Assembly: GCA_018389105.1 (NCBI GenBank)
Contig: JACATO010000086.1
Span: 1,762,563-1,826,562, forward strand
DNA length: 64,000 nucleotides
Source of the DNA: Nautilus pompilius
Taxonomy: Eukaryota; Mollusca; Cephalopoda; Nautilida; Nautilidae
Direction of reading: 5' to 3'
This document shows positions 24,261 through 34,999 of this stretch, piece after piece. Position numbers and translations under genes: made by a program. The notes under the pieces were generated by a model that was not told where the DNA came from, did no database searches, and worked only from the letters and a program-made list of their open reading frames with translations. Every line of letters begins with the position of its first letter. The stretch's first letter is position 1.

Positions 24261-24610
24261 AAATTTATCCGTTATAATCCGTCGTTAGGTCAAAAACGTT
24301 GATAAAGTCTTATAATTTGCTTTGATGTAAGCGTAATGTCGTGGATTGGGGTTTCTAACGTAATTAAAATGGACAAAACTCATTTCTGCAGAGTATAACG
24401 ACTGACAACTATAGATCATGTGACAAACTATTATCAGATGTTGGCGATCGATTGACACTGAACTCCGATAGTAGGGTTTGACTTAAATATTCGTGTTTCA
24501 TCGCCGGCGTGGCGTGTAGACTATATCCATGATCTTCAGAATGTCTCTAGATGTGTACGTATTAGTAAAGTTCAGTGTTTTAATATATTTTTAATTTTTA
24601 GCATTTCAAA

Positions 24611-26365
24611 ATGGAAATGTTTTGGTTAGGTCATAAGAGAAAAGCTGAAAATGACCAATCTCCCGATTGTGCTGATAAAAGCCGGCCTAAGTCAAGAATA
24701 TGATGAAAGTTATATATCTTTTTATTTCACGAGTCTTTTTGTTACTGGAGAAGAACAGATCCAGTGTGTTATTTGTCATAAAATGCTGTCTGCTGAGAGC
24801 ATGGAGCCAATCAAACTAAAACGACACCTGGAAAACAAGCTAACAGATTTGAGATTTTTTACATTCAAAGAGATGAAATGAAGCAAAAAAACGGGAGTCT
24901 AGTTAAATATATAACTGTCACTTCGAAGTTACTTTTAGCTTCTTATCAAGTTGCATACAGAATCGCCCAGTGCAAGAAACTGGACACAATTGGAGAAAAT
25001 TTAATTCTTTCAGCAGCTATTGATATGGTTACAACTATGTTGGAGGAGTCTAGCTTTTAAGTATCCCTTTGTTTAATGACACTGTTTCCAGCCGAATCGC
25101 AGATACAGAAGCGAATCTAAATGAGCAACTAATTGAAAAGATAAGAAGCAAACCATTTGCCATTCAGGTAGGTGAGGCCATAGATAGCGCTAAGGATGCT
25201 CATCTAATAACATACGCTAGATTCGTTGATGAAGGAAAAATGAATGAGGATTTATTCTTCTGTAAAGAAATTACAAGGTCGAATAAAGCTGAGGACTTTT
25301 TCGGTATTATTGATGGCTATATTGAGGCCAATCTCTTAGAGTGGTCAAAATGCGTGGGGATATACAATGACGGAGCGAACTCTACGTCAGGCTGTCACAG
25401 ATGCGCCGAAAATCTCCTAGTGCTGTTTGGACGCACTGCATGATTCATAGGCAAGCTCTTCGAAAGATATGGACCCAACATTGGAGAAGGTTCTACAAAC
25501 AACTATAGATGTTGTGAACTATTTAAAAACCACGCCTGTAAAGGCGAGGATGTTTTCAAGGTTTTGTGAAGAGATGGGTATTGAACGCCCTTCTTTACTG
25601 TTATACTGTGAGTCAAGATTTTCTGTCTTGCAGAAACGTTTTGACACGTGTTTTCGAACCAATGACATGAACTTTACCAGTACTTAACTGAGGAAAGGCA
25701 GAGGAGTGCACACATGTTTATTGTCTGTGATTTCAATATGCATTAGCATATTAAAGTGACGTATTTCATAAGTTGAATAATATTCTTTAACTCAATGACA
25801 AATTCAAATCGTTTATTAGTAAAGTTGAACTGTGGCAGAGTAAAATTGAAAATGAAATTTAGACGTATTTCCTACTTTAAAACAATTTATTGAGAGCAAT
25901 AACACGAATTAGTGAAGATGTGAAAATTAGTATTTTAAGTCACCTTTCTTCTCTAAAATTTCACTTTCAGAACTGTTTTCCAGATGCGGAAATAGAAACA
26001 TTTAACTGGATAAGGAACCATTCGATGCTAAACCGATAGCTGGTATACTCACTACTACCGAGGATGATCAATTCATTGATGTCTCTGCTGACACTTTGAA
26101 AATAAAATTCCCAACAGTGTCTATTTCTGAATTTTGGATCATTGTGCAAAATAAGTACAAGGAATTAAGCAAGAATGCTATGAGAATACTGATTCCGATT
26201 GTAACATCTTATTTGTGCGAATCAGAGTATTCTACAGTTGCTGAAATAAAAAAAAACAAATAATCAAAAATAAATGTGGAACGAGAAATGAGAGTGGCTG
26301 TCTTGAAAATAACACCTATATTTCAGGAATTGTACAAAAGTAAGCAAGCACATCCTTCCAATTAA
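24611..26365 (+). pseudogene. hAT transposase, ZBED5/FAM200/SCAND3-like, broken
   Basis: The likely start is the ATG at 24611 (MEMFWLGHKRKAEND). After a frameshift near 24690 comes a BED-type zinc finger (YDESYISFYFTSLF, C-x2-C in QCVICHKML, then KLKRHLENK). Further fragments match the family in order: IGENLILSAAIDMV, NEQLIEKIRSKPFAIQV (about 25108-25170), the first catalytic region, CVGIYNDGA with the second Asp kept (about 25350), HCMIHRQAL (about 25435), and EEMGIERPSLLLY (about 25570). The C-terminal region continues to KSKQAHPSN, stop at 26363-26365, with SYLCESEYSTVAEIK near 26210. In relatives the first catalytic Asp lies in QLDEATD; here the text is QVGEAID, Asp replaced by Gly. There are at least five frame breaks. 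It is inactive. Confidence 0.88.
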
Positions 26366-26729
26366 AAAGTTAGTGACAAATTCAGACATTCCACTTTTCT
26401 GGACTAGTTCAGAATTCCGGACTAAGAGATTTTTTGAAAAAAATATTCAAGACTTACGGTAGAAAGTAAATTTGATTTCATTTTACTTTCTATGTTGTTA
26501 TTACAGCAACAAAGAAAAGTATTGAAGGAAGGCAATTTTCCCATGTTCATGAAATGTAATTGAATTAATTAAAAAAAATATTCTTCTTAATCACTACTTA
26601 TGTCTGTATATCTATTTCTTACTGAGGCATAACTCTGATGAAATCATTAATTTTATTCACTGGAAAGGGTGGCAAAAATTCATTTATCATTTTAGGGGAT
26701 CGCGGTATCGCAAAGTTTGAGAACCCCTG

Positions 26730-29090
26730 TTATAAATGATAGAATGAAAAATATTTCTAAGTGATTATCTCCCATAATTTTGACATTTCTTATTTTTTTA
26801 GTTAAAGTTAATAGTATAATGCTACTACATAAAAAAATGTCTCTAAAATTTAATTAATGGTGTTGACTAAATACCAGTTACACATAGCACAGTTTACTGG
26901 TAAGACATACCACTTACCTGAGATGTTAATATTTTTTTGTTATGTAAACATTATGCCAGTTTGATGAAGCAATCTTAGTTTACACAGGTGTTCTTTGCAA
27001 GCATGGTAGAGTGAGAAAAGGGGGACTACAGAAAAGAGTGTAAGGAAAAAACAGAATATCAGATATTTCACAAGGCTAACAAATAGCTGCACTCAATAAT
27101 AGTAAACATTCTAAGTTTAAGATTGTCACGATTGCAAAGATCCATCTGTAGTACTTCTAAGGTAGCCATTCATCTGGTTTTCAACTGCTTTGTCCCCAGT
27201 TCAATACCGATACCACTCTGGATGCCTCTATGTCTAGTATTTTTATTTTGAAACTTTTGAAATGTCCAGCCTCTCAGTACCACAAATTGAACATTTTATT
27301 GTCTGTCTTCATTGGTTAATCTATCATAAGCCTAGACCCTGACCAACAAATGTAACTGATCAGGTGGCTGCATAAGTACATGCATTTACAGGTCAAAAAG
27401 GTTCAGAGGTGTTCTGCCCTTCTATATTTAGGCTCTCGTTCGCATATAGTCCAGTTCCATTCACACTCTCAATTCAAAATTTCAAAGCCAAAGATGTTGT
27501 TCCATTAAGAATAGTCAAAAAAATATAAAGGGCGAGCATCATCCATTCTGCAGCTTTGTGATGTGGATGTCAGCCACCAAGACAAGAGATGTAAATCAGC
27601 ACGTTTTGTTGAAGCACAAAATGAACACTTGAAGTGTAGATACATTGCCATGGTGGCTCTTTTAAAAAAAATTGTCTGATGATGCTAATCTTCCAAAAAG
27701 GTTTACAGTGCACATAGCTAAGTTAGCTCTGTTGTTAAGAACCAGACGGACATCTCAATGTAGAGTTATCAGTAAATCTGCTATGAGATACAAATCATTT
27801 ATGGATAATAATATAGAAAATAGGCAACTATACATGATAAAACGCCTTCGTATCAACAAGTTTTATTTTATCACCCCTTCTAATTATCATTTAGCAGACG
27901 AGGCATTAATAGTGCAATGGGCCACAATATAAAGATGTGTGAAACTGAGATTAGAATTTTGTTGTAGTTTATGCATTTGAAACACTAAAGTGGGAGTTCA
28001 ATCCTTCAAAAGGTAATGTTCAGAAGATGAAAGAGGAAAAGTTATTATTAAATGGGAAATAATAAATTGCAAGTCATTTTAGAGAAGGATCCAAGTGAAG
28101 AATAAAGCTATTCAGCTGCTGTCAACTCTCATGATATACTAGCTATAATTAATGGAATATTGAAACGATCTCCTCCTCTTGGTTTAAAATTTGAAACCAA
28201 GGGTTCTGGATGTTCTATCTGCTGATCTTGGCCACACAGGTACAATGAAGATAATGCTGATGATTAAATTTAATACCGTTGAGAAACATTACTTCCATCA
28301 TATTGAGGTATTGTTAGATCCACATCTTAATAAGCTGGGCAGGTGTAGAATCTTTGAAGAAGAAATATTTAAATATCTGGAAGTATGGAAGCTCTAGAAT
28401 GATTCTAGGATTTTTAAACATTTAAAGAATGCTGAATGATGAGGATTTACTAGATTCACCAACATTAGAATTTAGACATTTGTGTGTTTAAGACAACAAA
28501 CAGTTATTTTAATTTATCTGCTAAGATTACCAGGCTAAAGTTGTACTTGAGCAAACTTAGTTTCCTTTAATTTACAGGTGAGAAGAACGTCTTTTACTCC
28601 TAACGTTGCTGTGTTGTACACCCATTGGCATAAAGTTGCAGGCGTCCGATAAAGCAGTTTCCATGTTCTGCTCCACAAGGAGCCTGGCCTCCAAACTTTA
28701 GACAGGAAATCCTTAAGCGAACTCTTCATTTAAAATGAGCATCATTTAAGGGTTTTAATCAGGCCAAATCAATAGTTTCAGTTAAAATTCAAATAATCTG
28801 TCGTTAGGGAATAACTCAAATAAAAACATTTCAGACCAGGAATCAAGCTGAGCTGCATAGACAGAAATCAGACAGATTTAACCTCTGGTTTGTGTCCCAC
28901 CCAGCACTACTCATAACATTGCACTGAGAGAGTTTTCCCTCTTCGTTTAGTGTCCCCTGATTTCTAGAGTCCGGAAATTATTACAATTTATGTGGTAATG
29001 AATTTCTTAGAAATGGTAAATTATTCTTGAGCCCAACAAAGAGACATACCAGCCAGCTTCCTGTCTCAGAAATTAATCTACATTAGCTAA
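26730..29090. other. CpG-poor block with coding-like scraps, no gene assigned
   Basis: AT-rich and CpG-depleted. Plus-strand frames at 27672-27932 and 28191-28397 read like decayed protein but match nothing I recognise. Near 28575 a good acceptor-like string (ttaatttacag) precedes a short open frame, VRRTSFTPNVAVLYTHWHK. On the minus strand a 64-codon frame covers 28535-28729. None is called as a gene. Confidence 0.35.
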
Positions 29091-30931
29091 GAACCAATAT
29101 GATCGATCATCAGTTCAGAATATATAAACAACCATCAGTTCAGACTATAGAAAGGAGCATCAATTCAGCTGTTAGAAACGTATATCAGTTCAGAACATAA
29201 AACCGAATATGAATTCAAACGTTATAAACTAGTAACACTACATAACATATGAACGGTCTATAGTTCATATTTTAAAAACGTGCATCAGTACAGACCATAT
29301 ACACGAGCATCAGTTCTGAACTTAAAAGCGTTCATCATTTCAGAACATATAAAACAACATTAGTTTAAAAGTTCTAAACGTGCAGCAGTTTAGAACATAT
29401 AAAGGAAGATCAGCTCAGAACCAATATGAGCGATCATCTGTTCAGACTATATAAACGACCATCAAATCAGAAGTTATAAAAGAGCATCAGTTCAGAAAAT
29501 ATAGATGAGCATGTGTTCTGATCTTATAAACGATGATCAGATCAGAACTTATAAAAGAGCATCTGTTCAAAAGTTCTAAACTAGCAACAGTTCATAACAT
29601 ATAAAGGAGCATCTGCTCAGAACCAATATGAGCGATGATCAGTGCAGACTATATAAACGACCATCAGTTCAGAGCTTATAACCGAAAAACAGTTCAGAAG
29701 ATATAAACCGGCATCAGTTTAGAACATATAAACCAACATCATTTGATAAGTTATAAACTAGCAGCCGTTCAGTACTTATAAACAAGCATATGTGTAGAAG
29801 GTATAAAGGTGCGTCACTTCATAACATATAAACGAGCATCAGTACAGAATTTGTAAACGAGTACGAGAACACAAGTTGTAAAGAAGCATGAGTACATAAG
29901 TTGTAAACGAGAATTAGATCAGAAGATATAATCGAGCATCAGATCGGAGGTTATAAACGTGCATCAGTTCAGAAGATATAAACTAACATCAGTTCAGAAG
30001 ATACAACCGAGGATCAGTCCAGAAGTTATAAACGAGCGTCAGTTCGGAAGTTATAAACGTTCATCAGGTCAGTAGTTATAAAAGAGTATCAGTTCAGAAG
30101 GTATAAATGAGCATCAGTTCTGAAGTTATATACAAGCAACAATTTAGAAGTTATCAACGAGCATCAGTTCTGAAGTTATAAACGAATATCAGTTCTGAAG
30201 TTATATACGAATATCAGTTCTGAAGTTATAAACGAATATCAGTTCTGAAGTTATATACGAGCATTAGTTCAGAAGTTATAATGTTGCTTCAGCTCAGTTT
30301 TAAACGTGCATCAGTTCTGAAGTTATAAACGAGCATCTCTGCTGATGAGATAAAGGTGGAACAGTACAGTGTAATAAACAAGGATCAGTTCAGAACTTAT
30401 AAACGAACATCAGTTCAGAAGTTATAAATGAGTTTTAGTTCAGAATTTATTAACGAAGCTTAGTTCTGATCTTAATAACGATCATCAGTTCAGATGCTAT
30501 AAAGGAGCAAAAGTTTGGAAGTTTTAAACGAGAATCAGTTCAAAAGATATAAACGAACAACAGTTCTGAAATTATAAACGAGCATCAGATCTAAAGATAT
30601 ATACGAGCATTATTTCTAAAGTTATAGAGTTGCTTCAGTTCAGAAATTTAAACGACCATCAGTTCAGAATTTATCATCCAGCATCAGATCAGAAGATATA
30701 AACGAGCATCTGTACGGAAGTTATAAACGAGCATCAGAACTGACGTTATAAACGAGCTTCAGTTCAGGAGTTACAAACGAGGATCAGTTCTGATGTTATA
30801 AACGACCATCAGTTCAGCTGGTATAAACGATCATCTGTTCCGAAGTTATATATAAGCATCAGTTCAAAAGATAACAACAAGCATCATTTCTGAACTTATA
30901 AACGAGGATCAGTTCTGAAGTTATAAACGAA
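29091..30931 (+). repeat. 25-bp minisatellite, forward arm
   Basis: About 70 degenerate copies of a 25-bp unit with consensus near ttataaacgagcatcagttc plus agaag. In the middle (30000-30300) copies keep exact 25-bp spacing; nearer 29100-29900 they are more diverged. Every good copy contains TATAAA. No non-repeat spacers lie between units. On the left it grades into unique DNA near 29090. It lies between the two hAT elements. Confidence 0.93.
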
Positions 30932-30939
30932 TAATGCAT

Positions 30940-32310
30940 CTTTATAAGTTCTGAACTAATGTTCGTTTATAACATCAGAACTGATATCCGTTTATACCTT
31001 TTGAAATGATGATCGTTTATAACTTCGAACTGATGCTCATTTATAACTTCTCAAATGATGCCCGTTTATTATTTCGGAACTGATAATCGTTGTTGCTCGT
31101 TTATAACATAAGTACTGATGCTCGTTTATAACTGCAGAACTGACGCTTGTTTATAACATAAGTACTGTTGCTCGTTTATAACTGCAGAACTGACGCTTGT
31201 TTATAACATAAGTACTGATGCTCTTTTATACCTGTTGAATTGTTGCTCGTTTATAACTGCAGAACTGACGCTTGTTTATAACATAAGTACTGTTGCTCAT
31301 TTATAACTTCCGAACTGATGCTCTTTTATACCTGACGAATTGATGGTCGTTTATAAAATACGTACTGATGCTCTTTTATACCTGACAAATTGATGCTTGT
31401 TTATAATTCCTGAATTGACGCTCGTTCATTACATCCGAAATGTTGCCCTTTTATACCTGTTGTATTCATGCTCGTTTAATACTTCCGAACTGATGCAATT
31501 TTATACCTGTTGAATTTAGGCTCGTTTATTATATCCGAACTGATGCTCTTTTTACCTGTTGTATTCTTGCTCGTTTATAACTTCCGAACTGATGCTCTTT
31601 CATACCTGTTGTATTGTTGCTCGTTTATAACTTCCGAAATGATGCTCTTTTATATCTTTTGAATCAATGCTCGTTTATAACTGCTGAAGTGATGCTGGCA
31701 TATTCTTCCGAACTGATGCACTTTTATACCTTTTGTAATGATGCTAGTTTATTACTTGTGAATTGATGCTGGTTTATAAAATACGTACTGATGATCGTTT
31801 ATTACATGTTATTTGATGTTTGTTAATAACTGCTGAACTGATGCTCTTTTATACCTGTTGTATTCATGCTCGTTTATAACTTCCGAACTGATGATCTTTT
31901 ATACCTGTTGAATTGATACTTGTTAATAAAATACGAACTGATGCTCGTTTATAACTTCCGACTGATGCTCTTTTATACCTGCTGTTTGAAGCACATTTAT
32001 AACTTCCGAACTGATGCTCTTTTATACGCGGTGAATTGATGCTCGCTTAAAACTTTCGAACTGATGCTATTTTATACTTGTTGAATTGATGCTCGTTTAT
32101 AACTGCTGAAGTGATGCTCTTTTATACCTGTTGAATTGATGCTCGTTTATAATTCCTGAATTGACGCTCGTTCATTACATCCGAAATGTTGCCCTTTTAT
32201 ACCTGTTGTATTCATGCTTGTTTAATACTTCCGAACTGATGCAATTTTATACTTGTTGAATTGATGCTAGTTTATTACTTGTGAATTGATGCTGGTTTAT
32301 AACTCCTGAA
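30940..32310 (-). repeat. 25-bp minisatellite, reverse arm
   Basis: The same unit in opposite orientation (tgatgctcgtttataacttc plus cgaac), about 55 copies. The switch happens within about 10 bp near 30935. Unlike the forward arm, much of this arm alternates two variants, one with gtttataacttccgaa and one with ttttatacctgttgaa, making a roughly 50-bp higher-order unit. A segment of about 122 bp at 31394-31515 recurs at 32141-32262. The arm stops about 20 bp before the stop codon of the next hAT gene. Confidence 0.92.
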
Positions 32311-32328
32311 CAAATTCATTTCCCCCCA

Positions 32329-34263
32329 TTATAGCCAATTGTTTAAGCAAACCATCTTATTAACATTCTCTGGAAGCAATGAAGCTCACTTTGTACAAGC
32401 AATATCTCCAGCACGACTGAAAAGGTGCTCATATGGTACAGTTGTGGCTGGGGAGCCCAAATATATTTTGGCTAAATGAGCCACTGGCATTAATGCAGAT
32501 GCCTGAGATTTCCACCAAAGTATTGGGTCTTCAGAGTCAAGGATTTGAGGCTGTGCTTTGTATAAGGACACAGCCTTTTGTGCTTGTACTTCAGTTTTCT
32601 CGGACTCTGTTGAGCTGTCACTGTCAAACGTAAACCTACCTCGCTTAGCTACTGGCTGTTTTTCTTCCACTCAGTCAGCATCCTCTTCATTAGTTCTGGT
32701 AAGCTTTCACACATTACCTGCAACTAATGAAGAAAGACTGCTCCAGACAGCCACCCTATCTAAACTAGGACTTTTAAATCTGGGATCAAGTACAGTGTCT
32801 ACTTTCAGAGAGTGGTTCTTCATTTCACTTTGTTGCCTGTTAACTGAACTTTAAAAAACCCTCCTTAAAATGAACAATGTTGGCAGGGAAGTTGATTAAA
32901 GGCAGTACATTCGAACATGACACAAACAGATCAGTTCCAAAATCTTGGGTTGCATCTTTACATGGCTTCAGTAGAGATGTTAGCACAGCAAGCTTGTTCC
33001 ATTCTGCTTCTGAGAACCCTTGAATCTGTGGTCTGTCCTCCAACATCTGCATCAGAGATGTCTTATGGGCAAGTACTCTCCCAATCATGTCATACATTGA
33101 ATTCCAATGTTTGACAACATCCTGGATCTGGATCTACAATGATAATAATGAGAAAAATTAAGGGTTTGAAGGGAGCATTAGAGTCAAGGAAGGCAGGAAG
33201 GAAACTTGAAAGAAATAAAAATAATGAGGTGGTGATAAGTGTTTTTTTTTTTTTTTACACATTCCAGTCGTATACACATGGTCTAGACAAGTCATGAAGC
33301 AGGCTTAGGCATAAAACTAATATTTGTCATTCGGTGCTTCATACATCTAGTGGTATGCAGCTCTATTACAATAAATGTATACATTATTATAACTATTACA
33401 AATCAATACTTACTAATGTCTGCTGGCTCTCTCCACAGGTCTTCTGCTTTTCCCTCAGTTAAAGGAAGTTTGCTGGAGAAAGCTTCACATGGCTGACTAT
33501 CCTTCTCACTTTGCTTAAAAGGTTATCCAGTCTACAGTGTTTCATGCCTTTGTTCACTGCCAGCTGGAGAGAATGTGCTGTACAGGGCAGATGCTGAATG
33601 CCAATACCAAGCTGACCAGCTGCGTTTGTCATGTTTTTTTTTTTTTTTCCGTCGTCAGTTTCCACTGAAGAAAGCTTCTTTAAAACTCCCCATTGTTCAC
33701 AAATCTCTTCGATCTCCTGGGCAACATTATCACTAAAGTGGCGTTCAGTTGACTGCACTGCCCCTAAGGCTTTGTTAATGAGCTTCCAGTCATCATCTAT
33801 GTGATGAGATGTGACTCCCAGGTAACAACTGTAACTGGATAAAGACCATCAGCAGTCAACACATTACCAGCCATTTGCAGGGTTCACACTCTACATCAGC
33901 TTTTGTAATAGTTTGCCTGCTCGTTATTTTCAAGGGCTCTCCTGAGCAAATCCTGTAGCCCCGGGGACACGGGTCGAGCAGATCCAGCAATCCACAATGC
34001 TATCTTGTTGGTTAGCTTTTCATTTAGATCAGCTGTAAGCTTACGCGGTGTGTGAGGCCCTACTGTTGGGGGTCTCCTTACCAGTGGAGCCTCCAGATTT
34101 TGAAGGAATTTTGGAAGAAAACGGGTGCTTTCGATCGTAATGGTATTTTAAGGAGGACGTCGGATGCATATAAAAAATTGTTTTTGGCAAACCGCGCAGG
34201 TGGTAGCAGTTCTTCTGTCGCCTTGAGGACGCCCGCCCTAGCTTCTCCTTCGCTCTCCGCCAT
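32329..34263 (-). pseudogene. hAT transposase with an intron (ZBED-type), broken
   Basis: Minus strand, ATG at 34263 (MAESEGEARAGV). Remains of a BED finger follow (AVCQKQF, then TSSLKYHYDRKHPF in another frame, about 34210-34115). Next come LTADLNEKLTNKIALWIAG, then YLGVTSHHIDDDWKLINKAL, then HLPCTAHSLQLAVNKGMKH with the family C-x2-H motif (about 33600-33530). Exon 1 runs to 33414 (ending KQKTCGESQQTL). A GT-AG intron spans 33413-33134. Exon 2 opens IQIQDVVKHWNSMYDMIGRV and ends with the dimerisation region DPILWWKSQASAL, LGSPATTVPYEHLFSRAGD and NVNKMVCLNNWL, stop at 32329-32331. Internal stops and shifts are present, so it is inactive. It differs clearly from the 23531 hAT. No TIRs were found. 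Confidence 0.85.
33134..33413 (-). other. Intron in hAT transposase gene
   Basis: 280 bp with donor TTA|GTAAGTATT and acceptor ATCATTGTAG|ATC. Removing it joins two conserved hAT stretches in the same frame with nothing missing, which is why I read it as a true intron rather than an insertion. It includes a poly-T run (plus-strand 33242-33256). Confidence 0.8.
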
Positions 34264-34873
34264 GTTTATTAGCCTCTAGTATTTTCCGGACTGATCATGA
34301 AAGATTTTTCTTTGCTTTATCATGTTAATTGTTTATCATTTTAAAAAGTTAATTAAAAAATTTAAATGTTTGACTTTGAAATATTTCAATTAAAATTTTA
34401 TATCCTGCTAAAAGTTTGGGTTGGAGGCTATAAGAGTGTGGCTGATCGATCTCCTGATGGAGGAGGGAGCCCTGTCCGGATTTTGCTGTTTGGTGAGGAG
34501 TTTCTATTCAGAATGCTACTGCTGAAGGTAGGAGGAAAGTTAGACAAGTAACGGTCGTATAGAGAGGACTGCAGACTCTCGTGGTGTCGTTATCGACCTG
34601 TATCATTGATCTTTACTCTGGTACGACCTCCAGTCGGCCTGGCTTGTGCTTCGACAGTTTGCCGTTATGGTTTTCAGTCGCGATCAATGGACAGCCCTGG
34701 TTATTATTATTATTATTATTATTTTTTAGGAGTTTGAACACTAGGCGTGCGTACTGGGGGAACACCACAAGCAGAAAGCTGGGTATCTCTAAACAGAGAA
34801 CGAACGGGCCACTGGTCAACTGAAGCATTTGAATAAAGAGTGCAGCGATATAAACCAGTAGTAGTAGTAGTAG

Positions 34874-34909
<36 letters not shown>

Positions 34910-34999
34910 CTGCTGTGGATTTGTGAAGAAACATGACTCAGCTCAGCAAAGTAAAATAGAACTCTTGTTGATGAGCCACAAACTGGAGCCATTTATTAA
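34264..34999. repeat. Short triplet microsatellites and flanks
   Basis: (TTA)n at 34701-34726, (TAG)5 then (TAA)12 at 34857-34909. The stretch 34420-34850 is GC-richer, ends with an AATAAA-type motif near 34831 and may be the tail of an old retroposon, but I see no head or coding. Confidence 0.6.

Larger units (their letters stand above)
23531..26729 (+). mobile_element. hAT element (ZBED5/FAM200-like), full length but decayed
   Basis: Both termini are present: cagtggttctcaaact at 23531 and the inverted copy agtttgagaacccctg ending at 26729, 16 bp with one mismatch. The 8-bp flanks (ttttaact and ttataaat) agree at 6 of 8 positions, a degraded hAT target duplication. The 3.2-kb interior carries one transposase reading on the plus strand from BED finger to C-terminal dimerisation region. 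The TIRs are of the type seen in vertebrate Charlie/Buster-related hAT elements. The age is moderate to old, judging by frame breaks. Confidence 0.9.

Noticed and set aside
29091-32310. CRISPR-like regular repeats
   Set aside because: Units abut with no unique spacers, diverge strongly and reverse orientation; the context is eukaryotic. It is a minisatellite.
34435-34500. Hammerhead ribozyme (ctgatgg motif)
   Set aside because: The conserved core and the GAAA partner with flanking stems could not be completed.
34613-34934. Frames rich in poly-Asn or poly-Tyr
   Set aside because: Translations of TTA/TAA microsatellites.
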